This document shows, in pieces, positions 1-8,839 of a stretch of DNA of 64,000 bases. The notes beneath the pieces were generated by a model that was given only the letters and a program-made list of their open reading frames with translations, did not search any database and was not told where the DNA came from. Numbering within the stretch: the first letter of the stretch is position 1; the number at the start of each line of letters is the position of its first letter. Source of the stretch: JAJFUE01 sp041687335 (GTDB lineage Bacteria; Sumerlaeota; Sumerlaeia; MVZB01); assembly GCA_041687335.1 (NCBI GenBank), contig JAWLCE010000010.1:1-64000 (forward strand), given 5' to 3'. The position numbers and the translations under genes were made by a program.

Positions 1-945
1 CCCGCCGAAACCGCGCCGCCGCCGCCCCCGCGCCCGCTCGAGCCGCCGCCGCCTCCGCCCTTCCTGGCCACGCGCAAGTACCGCATCGACCTTGAGGAAC
101 TGACCGCCCCGCCCACGCCGAGCCGCCCCCCCGCCGATGAACCCGAGGAGGATTGGGAGCGCGCGGATGAGCTGACCGACGAGAGCGGCGAGACTTTTCA
201 TGTGCGTCCGGCCCGGCTCGACCAGCCGCTCGAGGGGCAACTGGTCGGCGCGGCCGAGGAGGTCCCGGCCCAGTCCCCGCGCCTGCCCGCCCGCCGCCTC
301 GGCCGGCGCTGGATCGACGCCGAAGCCCCAGAGTTCGACCTGATCGAGGAGGCCGTCGACTGCCTGCTTGAGGGCGGCGTCATCGCCTTTGCCACCGAAA
401 CCATCTATGGGCTCGCCGCCGATGCCACCAATGAGCGCGCTGTCGAGCAGCTCTACGCGCTCAAAGGCCGCGAGCGCAGCAAGGCCATCTCGCTGATGGT
501 CGATTCCCCCCGCTTGTTGGCCCCCATTGCCCGCAACTTGACCGTCGAGGTTCGCCGGCTGATGGAGGCGTTCTGGCCCGGCCCGATGACCCTTATCTTT
601 CAGAAGCGCCCGGGTAACTTTGACCACGTCAGCGCCACCGAGACGATCGGGGTGCGCCTGCCCGACCACTCTGTGCCGCTGGCGCTCATGCAGGCGCTGG
701 CCCGGCCGCTAGCCTGCACCTCGGCCAACCTCGCCAACCAGCCCCCCGCCCGCGACGCAGACCAAGTCGAGCGCTACTTCGGCGAGCGCCTCAACCTGAT
801 CCTGGACTCGGGCCCGCTCAGCCAGGCGACCGCCTCCACGGTGCTCGATGTCAGCGTCGAGCCATGGCGTGTGCTGCGGCGGGGGCCCGTCTCGGCCGAG
901 CAGATCGCGGCCATCGTCGGAGATAAGCTCCAGCAGGAAAGTTAA
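1..945 (+). CDS. Sua5/YciO/YrdC-family protein, 5' end outside window
   Basis: The frame is open from base 1, so the true start lies upstream; 314 residues are visible. The C-terminal ~200 residues are a YrdC/TsaC domain, which makes threonylcarbamoyl-AMP from threonine, bicarbonate and ATP for the t6A modification of tRNA. Visible motifs are ATETIYGLAAD, KGRERSKAISLMV, WPGPMTLIF, GVRLPDH, TSANLANQPPA and STVLDV, in the family order. The first ~110 visible residues are unlike TsaC. They start with a proline-rich stretch and continue with an acidic, low-complexity segment, so the domain is fused to a long disordered N-terminal region or to something further upstream. The YrdC call is firm. Whether the protein is the housekeeping t6A enzyme or a YrdC paralogue with another role cannot be told. 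Confidence 0.88.
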   Translation, partial: PAETAPPPPPRPLEPPPPPPFLATRKYRIDLEELTAPPTPSRPPADEPEEDWERADELTDESGETFHVRPARLDQPLEGQLVGAAEEVPAQSPRLPARRLGRRWIDAEAPEFDLIEEAVDCLLEGGVIAFATETIYGLAADATNERAVEQLYALKGRERSKAISLMVDSPRLLAPIARNLTVEVRRLMEAFWPGPMTLIFQKRPGNFDHVSATETIGVRLPDHSVPLALMQALARPLACTSANLANQPPARDADQVERYFGERLNLILDSGPLSQATASTVLDVSVEPWRVLRRGPVSAEQIAAIVGDKLQQES

Positions 946-1064
946 AGCGACATAATCGACAAGCCTGTTAAATCCAGCAGTCTGGATGCATTTTCATGCC
1001 ATTCCCGCAGGCTTTCGCCTCAGCAGAACCCCCACCGCTAAAAAGCGGGGTGCCCGATGCAGCA

Positions 1065-1083
1065 AATCAGGGTTTCCCTGATT
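1065..1083. repeat. perfect 8-bp inverted repeat with 3-base loop
   Basis: AATCAGGG at 1065-1072 is followed by TTT and CCCTGATT at 1076-1083. It lies in the 270-base space between the YrdC gene and the M64 peptidase gene. A second small hairpin (CCGCT, four A, AGCGG) lies just upstream near 1030-1050. No T-run follows either, so terminator function is not supported; a dispersed palindrome or a protein site are alternatives. Confidence 0.5.
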
Positions 1084-1124
1084 GACGCAGGCAAAAAAAC
1101 TCGGGCGCCGAGGGCATTTTCGGG

Positions 1125-1154
1125 TTTACACCAGCGGGGTCCGAATTGTATATA
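1125..1154 (+). promoter_or_regulatory. candidate sigma70 promoter for the M64 peptidase gene
   Basis: TTTACA (1125-1130, five of six to consensus), an 18-base spacer, then TATATA (1149-1154). This predicts a start near 1161 and a leader of about 55 bases to the ATG at 1215. The match is by eye only. Confidence 0.45.
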
Positions 1155-1214
1155 TGCACCTCAAGAATGCCTCCGCACCCCTCGGGTGCCCCGGCTTTTC
1201 TTGGGGAGGTCCGC

Positions 1215-2423
1215 ATGAAGTATCGCCTTGCTGTCTGGTTCGTCTGCTTCGCGCTCACCGTCGTCTCGCCCGTCTTTGCCCATGAAGTCATCTCGGTCGG
1301 CAACGCCAATTGGGAGCAGCCTTGGATGCCCGACTTGCGTCAGCCGGGCCGGCAAATCCCAATCCCCATCGACAAGCGCATCGACATCGTGATCCTCGGC
1401 GACGGCTACCTGGCCGCCGAGCGCGCCGACTTCCAGCGCGACGTCGTCGACTGGTATAACCGCTTCCTTGAATACGAACCGTGGCAGCGCATGCGGGGCG
1501 CCTTTCGGGTGCGCGGCGTCTGGACCCCGAGCGAGGAGCGCGCCACGCTCAACCAGCGCTCTCATTACAAGCAGCCCGCGACCCCCGACTACGCCGGCGA
1601 TTCGGGCCTCCAGTCCCGCCGGGCCATTTTTGAGGCACTCGCCGCGATCGACCACAACCCGGCCCGTCGCGACGGGCTGCTGACCCATACCGTTGTCGTC
1701 ATGCTGATCCGCAACGAACGCCGCGAAAATCCCAGTGGCGTCGCGCGCACGATCGTCTCCCCCGACCGCTCCACCGCCCTGCGCGCCGGGTTCGGCTCCT
1801 ACACTCATCATGAGTTCGGCCACTCCTACGGCGGCCTTTGGGATGAGTATATTCGCGGGCCGGGCAGTGTCTCCACCCGCCAGCAGCCCGAGGCCGTCTG
1901 CCTGCATTCGGTCACCAACATCAGCTACGCCAGCGAGCACAGTCGCATCCCCTGGCGCCACCTGATGCCGGGCAGCGAGATCAACCCCGACACCGAAAGC
2001 GCCATCGGCCTGCTCTGGCCCGGCGGGGTCGATGAATTGGGCGCCTGGCATAGTGAGCCTCGCTGCCTGATGAATGGCACCCACGACAACTGGGACCTGA
2101 GCAAGACTTGGCGCGGCGAATACCTGCGCGACCGAGACCGCTTCTGTTTCTGGTGCGAGGAGATTTTGGTCGCCCGCACGATGCAGAAGACCGGCCTTCT
2201 GGGTGAAGCCGACTGCGGCGAACAGCTCTGGAAGACCTGGGAGGCGATGCGGCCCCATTATCAGAAGTCGTTCAAAGTCGCCGAGCGCATCAAACAGGTC
2301 AACGCCGTCAATGCGCGGGAACGCCTGCACGAGTCGCGCCTGGCCGAACGCCCCCGCCCCGACCACGTGGTGCTGACCTCGGCTCCCGCCGGAAATGTCC
2401 CGATCATTGCCAACGAGAACTGA
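1215..2423 (+). CDS. secreted M64-family zinc metallopeptidase
   Basis: This 402-residue protein begins with a typical signal peptide (MKYRLAVWFVCFALTVVSPVFA) and then carries an M64 (IgA-peptidase-like) catalytic domain. The zinc motif HEFGH is at residues 199-203, followed by SYGGLWDEY, the extended M64 signature. An ILGDGYLA-type segment near residue 60 is also usual for this family. The ATG at 1215 is chosen because GGGGAGGT lies just upstream and the signal peptide starts there; an in-frame ATG 23 codons earlier lacks both. It is exported and probably degrades extracellular or periplasmic protein; the substrate is unknown. It stands alone between its own promoter and a bidirectional terminator. 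Confidence 0.87.
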   Translation: MKYRLAVWFVCFALTVVSPVFAHEVISVGNANWEQPWMPDLRQPGRQIPIPIDKRIDIVILGDGYLAAERADFQRDVVDWYNRFLEYEPWQRMRGAFRVRGVWTPSEERATLNQRSHYKQPATPDYAGDSGLQSRRAIFEALAAIDHNPARRDGLLTHTVVVMLIRNERRENPSGVARTIVSPDRSTALRAGFGSYTHHEFGHSYGGLWDEYIRGPGSVSTRQQPEAVCLHSVTNISYASEHSRIPWRHLMPGSEINPDTESAIGLLWPGGVDELGAWHSEPRCLMNGTHDNWDLSKTWRGEYLRDRDRFCFWCEEILVARTMQKTGLLGEADCGEQLWKTWEAMRPHYQKSFKVAERIKQVNAVNARERLHESRLAERPRPDHVVLTSAPAGNVPIIANEN

Positions 2424-2449
2424 CCCCGCGGGGGGCGATCCTCCTGGCA

Positions 2450-2494
2450 AAAACAAAACATGCGGCAGGACCAGCCTGCCGCATGCTTTGTTTT
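2450..2494. terminator. bidirectional rho-independent terminator
   Basis: An 11-bp perfect stem (CATGCGGCAGG at 2459-2469, CCTGCCGCATG at 2475-2485) with loop ACCAG is flanked by an A-rich run on the left and CTTTGTTTT on the right. It sits between convergent genes (M64 peptidase and the RdgC C-terminal half) and would serve both. Confidence 0.85.
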
Positions 2495-2522
2495 CGGTGA
2501 ATCGCCCGGGCGCCGGATGCCC

Positions 2523-3035
2523 CTACTTTTTGCGAACCCAATCGTGAATTGCATCGAGTTCGACGGTCCACTGCGCCGCGTCCAGCCGCAGCCGGACAAA
2601 CTCATCGAACAGCCCGCCCAGCGTGCGCTCCAGGTCGAATAGCATCGAGGCGCGGATCGCCAGTGAATCAGCAAAGGGCATGCGTCCGGGGTTGGGCACC
2701 CCCAGCCCCGAGACGGCGAAGGTCTCTCCGTCCACGGTCAGGACCCACTCCACGCCCTCGCGCTCCATGCGCATCCGCGCCCGGCGCAGCTTCTTGCCCT
2801 CCAGCAGCGCCGTGCGCGCCTCGGGCGAGGTCGCCGGCGATTCCCCCTTCAGCGTGGACACACGAGCGTCGCCATACTGGGCGTCCAGCAGCACCGGCCC
2901 CAGCAGCTCGATCCCGACCGCCGGCTCCTGCGGACGCCCCTGCACCATGCCATCGCGCTCGGCCCGGAACCAGAGCCAGGTCATGAACTCACGGCCCAAG
3001 AAGGCCTTTTGCTGAATCAGCTCCAGAACACCCAC
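2523..3035 (-). CDS. RdgC-like protein, C-terminal half
   Basis: This 170-residue protein starts with GTG (3035), preceded by GGAGAAA. The segment GREFMTWLWFRAE near residue 14 and the later region (KLRRARMRMEREGVEWVLTVDGE) correspond to the second half of RdgC, a ring-shaped DNA-binding protein linked to recombination and replication in proteobacteria. The gene lies 79 bases downstream of a gene that looks like the first half, in the same direction. Together they give ~390 residues against about 300 for E. coli RdgC. Assignment rests on remembered family patterns and gene order; each half alone would be annotated as hypothetical. It ends at the shared terminator. Confidence 0.6.
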   Translation of the reverse strand: MGVLELIQQKAFLGREFMTWLWFRAERDGMVQGRPQEPAVGIELLGPVLLDAQYGDARVSTLKGESPATSPEARTALLEGKKLRRARMRMEREGVEWVLTVDGETFAVSGLGVPNPGRMPFADSLAIRASMLFDLERTLGGLFDEFVRLRLDAAQWTVELDAIHDWVRKK

Positions 3036-3114
3036 GGCTTCGATTTCTCCAGTTTCACGAATTTAGGAACATGGGGCCGCGGGCGCATCGGGGCGAGCCC
3101 ATCCGGCCGAGGGG

Positions 3115-3768
3115 TTATTCTTCCGCCGCCATCTCGACCACTTCCACCGGCGCCTCGGGACTGAAGGGCGAGGGGAGCAGCTCCATCAGGTCCTGGGCCT
3201 GTCCTTGCTTTTCGGCCCAGCGCTGGGCGCGGAAGTAAGGCAGTTGCGGCTCCAGCGTTACTTGGAAGGTCTCGGCAAACAGGTCGGCCAGCACCAGCCC
3301 CAGCTTCTGGGACCCCGACCCGAACAGCACCACGCCGGTTTCAAGATTCCAAGCCAGCTCATGGACTGCCGTCGTGGCCGGTGTGCGCTTGAGCAAATCG
3401 AGCCGCACCTTGTCCTCGAGCACCAGCCGCTCCTCGCGCGATAGGTTGTCGCGGCCGGCCTCGCGCAGCTTCTTGCCGATCTCCTGGGCCAGCGTCGCGC
3501 GGAAGACGCGCTGGTTGAGCGCCAGGCGGTCCACACGCAGCCCCAGCGCGATCAGGTTGCCAAACAGCACCTTGTCCAGTGTCAGGCGGGCATCGAGCAA
3601 CTGGCGGATGTTGACCCAGCCGGTCGATTGCAGCTCGCCCTTCTCGATGTCGAGCGGGCGGAAGGCATGGCGCGCCAAGTTGCGCTCAAAGATGTCCTTG
3701 AAATTGGGTGGTAGCGATTCCAACACGCGCCAGAAACGTCCACCGAAAGCTCCGACAGTGATCGGCAT
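3115..3768 (-). CDS. RdgC-like protein, N-terminal half
   Basis: This 217-residue protein is similar to the first half of RdgC: HAFRPLDIEKGELQSTGWV near residue 35 (compare the family's F.P....STGW region), a GLRVDR strand, a basic/acidic helix with LEDKVRLDLLKR, and a following two-strand unit. The ATG at 3768 is preferred over a start 13 codons upstream because GGTGAGG precedes it at good spacing. Its downstream neighbour supplies the second half, so the two probably form one complex. Both open reading frames are intact with their own ribosome sites, which argues for a natural gene split rather than a frameshift. Confidence 0.65.
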   Translation of the reverse strand: MPITVGAFGGRFWRVLESLPPNFKDIFERNLARHAFRPLDIEKGELQSTGWVNIRQLLDARLTLDKVLFGNLIALGLRVDRLALNQRVFRATLAQEIGKKLREAGRDNLSREERLVLEDKVRLDLLKRTPATTAVHELAWNLETGVVLFGSGSQKLGLVLADLFAETFQVTLEPQLPYFRAQRWAEKQGQAQDLMELLPSPFSPEAPVEVVEMAAEE

Positions 3769-3946
3769 GATCCTCACCAGGTCAAAAAGGCTGCATCCGG
3801 CGCGCAAGCGCCCGATCGCCCGTTAAACTAGCAGAATTCCCCGACCGCCGAAAGCTTCAAGTGGCACTTGATCCTCGGCCGGTAAAAAACGCTCCGTCAG
3901 CGTGAATCGATGACCAGAAAAGCGGTTCAGGTATGGCGGGGGCGAC

Positions 3947-4900
3947 TTATGCCCCCTGTGTGCCAGGCTCTTCATCCCTGCCAACCACCACCTCGATCGC
4001 GGCCGGCAGGATCTGGAACTTGGCCGGCAGCAACCCAGCATCCTCGCCGTCCAGATTAACCCGCACCGGCCGGTCGGCGCTGGCCATGAGCTCGGTAGCG
4101 CTGAATTCGATGACCCCCGGCGTCTCGCGCTGGCGGCGCAGGTAAAGCCGCGCGACCGCGCGCAGGGCCGACAGGCGCGGGAGATCGCCGGCGATGCCGA
4201 TCTCGAAGCGTCCGCTGTCCAGCCGTGCCTGCGGGGCGATCTCCATGCCGCCGCCCAAAAAGCGCCCATTGGCCACAAACACGTTAAGGCAGCGGCGGTG
4301 CAAGCTTTGCTCCTCGGCCTGGATCTTCATCAGCGGGGGACGATAGCCGCGAATCGAGCGCAGCAGGCCCAGCAGGTAGGGGATGAAGCCGCCGATTGGC
4401 TTGCGACTCTCGTTGACCTTGCGGCCGACCGTCCCGCCCAGGCCAAAATGCGCCACGTTGATGAAGAGGCGATCTTGCGCCTGGCCGGCCTCGTCGTGCA
4501 GTCTCACCCGGCCGACGTCGACCATCTTCGTTCGACCCTCGACGATCAGGTGCAGCGCCGTCTCGTCGCGCGGGATACCCAGTGATCGCGCGAAATCCGA
4601 GCCTGTCCCCTGAGGCACCACCGCCAGCACAGCCTTGGGGTTGAGCGGCCGGTCCTCTTGGAAAAACCCGTTGACGACCTCGTGGATCGTGCCATCCCCT
4701 CCAACCGCGACGATCAGGTCATATCCCTCCAGCAAGGCAACCCGCGCGAGACCGCGCGCCTCCCCGCGTCCGGGCGAGACCATCATTGTATATTCCCCCA
4801 ACGTCGCCCGCAGCAACTCCTCGAGCTCACCGAGTCGGTCGGCGGTCGCGCCCCCGGCCGAGGCAGGATTTACGATGACGGCAGTATGGCGGCTTTCCAT
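3947..4900 (-). CDS. diacylglycerol/lipid kinase family protein (YegS/DgkB-like)
   Basis: 317 residues with the DAGK catalytic domain at the N terminus: VIVNPASAGG at residues 8-17 and the nucleotide-binding GGDGT at 67-71, followed by IHEVVNGF. The C-terminal beta-sandwich shows the usual VANGRFLGGGMEIAPQA segment (residues ~210-225). Members phosphorylate diacylglycerol or related lipids at the inner membrane using ATP; the substrate here cannot be read from sequence. A GGAAGA element precedes the ATG. The gene lies between the RdgC pair and dacB on the same strand, with no sign of functional linkage. About 175 bases separate it from the RdgC pair, and I see nothing certain there. Confidence 0.87.
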   Translation of the reverse strand: MESRHTAVIVNPASAGGATADRLGELEELLRATLGEYTMMVSPGRGEARGLARVALLEGYDLIVAVGGDGTIHEVVNGFFQEDRPLNPKAVLAVVPQGTGSDFARSLGIPRDETALHLIVEGRTKMVDVGRVRLHDEAGQAQDRLFINVAHFGLGGTVGRKVNESRKPIGGFIPYLLGLLRSIRGYRPPLMKIQAEEQSLHRRCLNVFVANGRFLGGGMEIAPQARLDSGRFEIGIAGDLPRLSALRAVARLYLRRQRETPGVIEFSATELMASADRPVRVNLDGEDAGLLPAKFQILPAAIEVVVGRDEEPGTQGA

Positions 4901-4992
4901 TCTTCCATCTTAGCCTAGCCACGCGCCGGCCGCTGCGTTTCTGCTGGTGCAGAACGCGCATCTAAAATCAGCTGTATGCAGGAGGAAGAAAC

Positions 4993-6525
4993 TTAAAGGG
5001 ATGCTGCTTTTGGCTCCGCGGTTTCCTCGTCGAACTTATCCACAACCAGCGCGATCAGCTCGCGGATGCGTGTCGACAGCCGGCCATTGACGTTACCCTT
5101 GCCGTTACCAATGACTGAAAAGCTCCAGCGGGGCTGGCCGGTCGCGTCCAGGATGAAGCCCGAAAGCGCGCTGGTCCCGGCGAGCGTCCCGGTCTTGGCG
5201 ACCACACGTCCGCCGCCGTTGCCATAGCTGCGATGGCGCAGCGTGCCGCTGACACCAGCCACGGGCAGCGATTCCAGCAGCAGGTCGCGGTGGGCCGACT
5301 TCAGGATTGTCTCCAGCAGCGCCACCATCTCCACCGGCGCCACCCGATTCTTCAAGGAAAGCCCGCTGCCGTCGAAGCCAGGCTCGATCCAGCCGATGTT
5401 GTTCCGGCGATACCATTCCAGCTCAACCTCACGCGTGGCGGCGCAATCGGCGCCTGGCCGGACACGGGCGGCGGCGGCGCGCCAGACCTGCTCGGCGATG
5501 AAGTTGTTGCTCCGCAGCATCATCGGCATCAGAATCGCGTTCAGCTTCGGCGACTCGTGCCAGCCCACCAGGTGATCCAACGTCTCGGTCGCCTTGGCCG
5601 GGTCAAACTCGATGCGGACTTCACCGGTCAGCCGCACGCCCGCCGTCTCGATCGCCTGCGCCATCAAGCGCGAGGAGATCTCAAGCGGGTGGGGCAGCGG
5701 GATTTGCGCCACCTCCATCTTTTCCTTGATACGCACCCCGCCTTTGAGGATGAGCTCACTTGAGTCGCCGTTGAAGGCCATTGAGATCCCCGGCCGCTCC
5801 TTGGCGAAAGTTCGCGTGCGATTGATCGTCCGCAGATCGGGGGCCGGCGGCCACAGTTCAATGCTCCCCGGTTTGCCCGCGCTTGAGGCCCGCACTGTTG
5901 CCCGGATCAGGTTTTGGCTGATGGCAAGCGCCGTCGGCACGGGCGCATAGGCATAGCTGCGGTGGCGACTGTCCCATGCCTCGGGAAATTGATTTTGCTC
6001 CGCCCCAAATGCACTGGCATTGATGACCAAGTCGCCGTGGACGTAGACGATGCCGACCTCATCGCGCAGCTTGCGCGCCCAGCTCGTGAACAGGTCGGCC
6101 GGATTGAGTGTGGTGCCCAGGTAGGGATTGTCCAGTGATGGATCGCCCGCCGATTGGAGCACCAGGTCGCCGTGGTAGTGGACGTTCCCGTAGGTGTGGG
6201 GCTGTGCGAGGCCGAATTCGGTGCGGAAAACGTGATCCGGCCCCAGCGTCTCGAGCGCCAGGCCAAAGGTGGCGATCTTGCGGTTGGAGGCTGGGATCAG
6301 CCGCCGTTGCGGGTGATGGGCGAAGATCGTCTGGCTGGTGGCCATGTCATGGACCAGCACGGCCCATTCTTCCTGGCCCCGCGCCTCCGCGCGTTCAACC
6401 ACTTCAATCCACTGTTCCAGAGTTTTTGGGGTGGCGGCCGGTGCCTCGGGCGCCGGCATAAAGACCATGGTCAGCCAGAGCAGCAAGAAGCTGCTCTGAA
6501 TGGGGGAGCGAAGCCAAGGCAGCAT
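4993..6525 (-). CDS. dacB: D-alanyl-D-alanine carboxypeptidase/endopeptidase, PBP4 family (S13)
   Basis: 510 residues with an N-terminal signal sequence. All three penicillin-binding active-site motifs are present: S80-N-R-K83 (in IPASNRKIA), S339-N-N, and K444-T-G446. The large insertion between the first and second motifs is typical of PBP4. The enzyme trims or cleaves D-Ala cross-links of peptidoglycan in the periplasm. The ATG at 6525 is chosen because GAGGA precedes it and the signal peptide starts there; an earlier in-frame start adds 22 polar residues before the signal sequence. It stands alone, with ~200 upstream bases that show no clear promoter. Confidence 0.92.
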   Translation of the reverse strand: MLPWLRSPIQSSFLLLWLTMVFMPAPEAPAATPKTLEQWIEVVERAEARGQEEWAVLVHDMATSQTIFAHHPQRRLIPASNRKIATFGLALETLGPDHVFRTEFGLAQPHTYGNVHYHGDLVLQSAGDPSLDNPYLGTTLNPADLFTSWARKLRDEVGIVYVHGDLVINASAFGAEQNQFPEAWDSRHRSYAYAPVPTALAISQNLIRATVRASSAGKPGSIELWPPAPDLRTINRTRTFAKERPGISMAFNGDSSELILKGGVRIKEKMEVAQIPLPHPLEISSRLMAQAIETAGVRLTGEVRIEFDPAKATETLDHLVGWHESPKLNAILMPMMLRSNNFIAEQVWRAAAARVRPGADCAATREVELEWYRRNNIGWIEPGFDGSGLSLKNRVAPVEMVALLETILKSAHRDLLLESLPVAGVSGTLRHRSYGNGGGRVVAKTGTLAGTSALSGFILDATGQPRWSFSVIGNGKGNVNGRLSTRIRELIALVVDKFDEETAEPKAASL

Positions 6526-6723
6526 GCGCAAATCCTCGTAATAATCCGAAACCGAAGTCGGGGCCTGTAGCACCCCACCTTCTCCCGCCACCCATCCCTG
6601 TGCAGCGAGTCATCTTTGGACCTGCCCCACTGGCCGGGCGGCACGGCAGGGCGGATCAAACGACGCCAGTATCATGAACATTTAAGCCCGCCAGGTCAAG
6701 TTCAGTCGGCCGGAACGGCGGCC

Positions 6724-7416
6724 TCATGAACCCACAAGTCGTGGGGATGGAGCCATCTTTGCCAATGCATGCATCTTTGCCTCGGGGCCGATCACCAAGA
6801 GTTGGTCCTCTTGCTTGATCATGTAGTCGGGTCCGGGCATAACCAGCCGCCCCCCCAGTGTTCCCCCCTGGCGCACGGCAATGATGTTGACGCCAAAGCG
6901 CCGCCGCACGTTCAGCTCGAGCAGCGTCTGGCCGAGCCAGGACGGTGGCGGGGCAGTCTCGAACATGTTGTAGCCATCTGCCAGGTCGGTGTAACCGGTC
7001 AACCCGGGATGCAGGATCAGTTCCGCCTCGCGTCGGGCAATATCACGCTCGGGAAAGAGGATTTTATCTGCCCCCATCTTCTCCAGCACCTTGACTGCGT
7101 CATCGCCCGAGGCCAGCGCGATCACCTGGCGTACACCGATCTCCTTGAGCGCCAGCAGGATCAATACGCTCATCTCCAAGCTGTTGCGAATGCCGATCAC
7201 CGCCAGGTCGCTGTGATGAACTCCCAGCTCGATCAGGCTCTTCTGGTCGCGCGCATCCACCGTGACGGCCCGGCTGACCTGATCCATCATCGGCTGCACC
7301 TGCCCGGGATCAATATCCAGCACCGTCACTTCGGCACCTTCGCGTGTCAGCCGCAGCGCCAATTCACGTCCGAATCGGGTCATGCCAATGACTGTGATCT
7401 TGCCTCGCTTGCCCAT
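6724..7416 (-). CDS. TrkA/KtrA-type potassium channel regulatory subunit
   Basis: 230 residues: an RCK-N Rossmann domain (KITVIGMTRFGRELA, acidic LDID ending strand 2) followed by a TrkA-C domain near residues 145-225. The cytoplasmic ring of this subunit gates the partner TrkH/KtrB channel in response to nucleotides. The glycine motif reads GMTRFG where most relatives have GxGRFG, a small deviation. It is last in a tolC-like/trkH/trkA operon, 11 bases after trkH, and the adjacent membrane subunit confirms the role. Confidence 0.9.
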   Translation of the reverse strand: MGKRGKITVIGMTRFGRELALRLTREGAEVTVLDIDPGQVQPMMDQVSRAVTVDARDQKSLIELGVHHSDLAVIGIRNSLEMSVLILLALKEIGVRQVIALASGDDAVKVLEKMGADKILFPERDIARREAELILHPGLTGYTDLADGYNMFETAPPPSWLGQTLLELNVRRRFGVNIIAVRQGGTLGGRLVMPGPDYMIKQEDQLLVIGPEAKMHALAKMAPSPRLVGS

Positions 7417-7427
7417 GGTGCCTGCCT

Positions 7428-8834
7428 TCAGCCGGTCATGACCGACTCTTCTGGATATTGAAACCGGCGCGTGGCGGGACGGCCGATCAAAGTCAGGAAA
7501 ATGATGATCGGGCCCAACCGCCCGCAGATCATCAGCGCGATCACCACCACTCGTCCCGCTGAATTGAGCTGGCTCGTGGTCCAGTCCAGAGAGAGTCCAA
7601 CCGTCCCCAGCGCAGAGGTGGCCTCAAACAGCAGCGCCAGGAATCCGGCCTGGTCCTCGCGAGGCGTCATCCCATGTCCCTGAGCCAACATCAAGAGGAT
7701 CAATCCCACGATCAGCGTCAGCATGTAGAGCGCAAAAGTGGCCAACGCTCGCGCCACATCCTCGGCGGGCAATCGCCGCTCGCGCAGCTCTATCGCCGAG
7801 CGTCCGTAGGCCTGCGAGCGCACCAGCGCCAGAAGAATGGCCAGCGTGGTGGTTTTAATGCCGCCGGCGGCTGATCCCGGCGACGCTCCGATGATCATCA
7901 GCAGGATGATCATGAACAGCGCGGGGGGTGCCAGGTCGCCCATCTCAATCGTGTTGAAGCCCGCCGTGCGCGCGGTCATGGACTGAAAGAAGGCTGCCAG
8001 CAGCCGGCCGTGCCAGGGCAGATGCCCCAGGGCCCCGTCCCACTCCAACGCCAGCAGCCCCACGCTGCCGAGCACAAGCAGGATCAGCGTCATCCGCAGA
8101 ACGACCTGGCTGTGCAGCGATAGATGGCGGTGCTCGCGATGGATCAGCCTCCGCGCCAGCTCGGCCAGCACCAAAAAACCCAGCCCGCCCGCAATCACCA
8201 GCGCAGCCGTCGTCAGGCTGATCCACCAGTCGGACGCATAAGGCGCCATGCTGCCCGCCGCCAAGGTCGTAAAGCCCGCATTGCAAAAGGCCGAGACCGT
8301 GTGGAACAGCGCCTGAAACCCCGCCTCCGGCCGGCCCATGGCCTCGCGCCAGGCGTAGAAATAGGAGACCCAACCCAGTGACTCGATGACCACCGTTCCC
8401 AGAAAGACATAGAGCAGGACCCGGCCCAGCGACACCCCCCGTGCATGGCCATAGCTCATGGTCGCTGCAGACTGTTCCATCAGACCCGGCCGTCGGCCGC
8501 TCAACATCAGGATCCAGGTTGCAAAGGTCAGGATGCCAATCCCTCCGATCTGGATCAGCGCCATGATGATGAATTGGCCAGTCTGACTGAAGTGGTCGGC
8601 GGTGTCGACAACGATGAGTCCTGTGACGCAGACGGCCGAGGTTGCGGTGAACAGCGCATCGAGCGTCCCGAGTGGCGACTGGGTCGAGCTGACCGGCAGC
8701 ATCAGGGCCGCGGTCCCCGCCGCAATGGTGAGCAGATAGGTAAAAAATAGGATTCGCGCCGGGGTCCAGGCGAAGCGCCTTTGCGACGCCCACGGACCCG
8801 TAGCGGATTCCGTAATCTGTGGCTCAGCCTTCAA
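7428..8834 (-). CDS. TrkH/KtrB-type potassium transporter membrane subunit
   Basis: 468 residues, strongly hydrophobic, with the four pore-loop repeats of the SKT family: TSAVCVTGL, SAFCNAGF, TARTAGFN and TSALGTVGL, each with the filter glycine. It takes up potassium across the inner membrane together with the TrkA-like subunit encoded next. The start is a TTG at 8834, five bases after the stop of the upstream tolC-like gene. No ATG or GTG lies nearby before the first membrane helix, so translation is probably coupled to the upstream gene. Confidence 0.92.
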   Translation of the reverse strand: MKAEPQITESATGPWASQRRFAWTPARILFFTYLLTIAAGTAALMLPVSSTQSPLGTLDALFTATSAVCVTGLIVVDTADHFSQTGQFIIMALIQIGGIGILTFATWILMLSGRRPGLMEQSAATMSYGHARGVSLGRVLLYVFLGTVVIESLGWVSYFYAWREAMGRPEAGFQALFHTVSAFCNAGFTTLAAGSMAPYASDWWISLTTAALVIAGGLGFLVLAELARRLIHREHRHLSLHSQVVLRMTLILLVLGSVGLLALEWDGALGHLPWHGRLLAAFFQSMTARTAGFNTIEMGDLAPPALFMIILLMIIGASPGSAAGGIKTTTLAILLALVRSQAYGRSAIELRERRLPAEDVARALATFALYMLTLIVGLILLMLAQGHGMTPREDQAGFLALLFEATSALGTVGLSLDWTTSQLNSAGRVVVIALMICGRLGPIIIFLTLIGRPATRRFQYPEESVMTG

Positions 8835-8839
8835 TGGAC

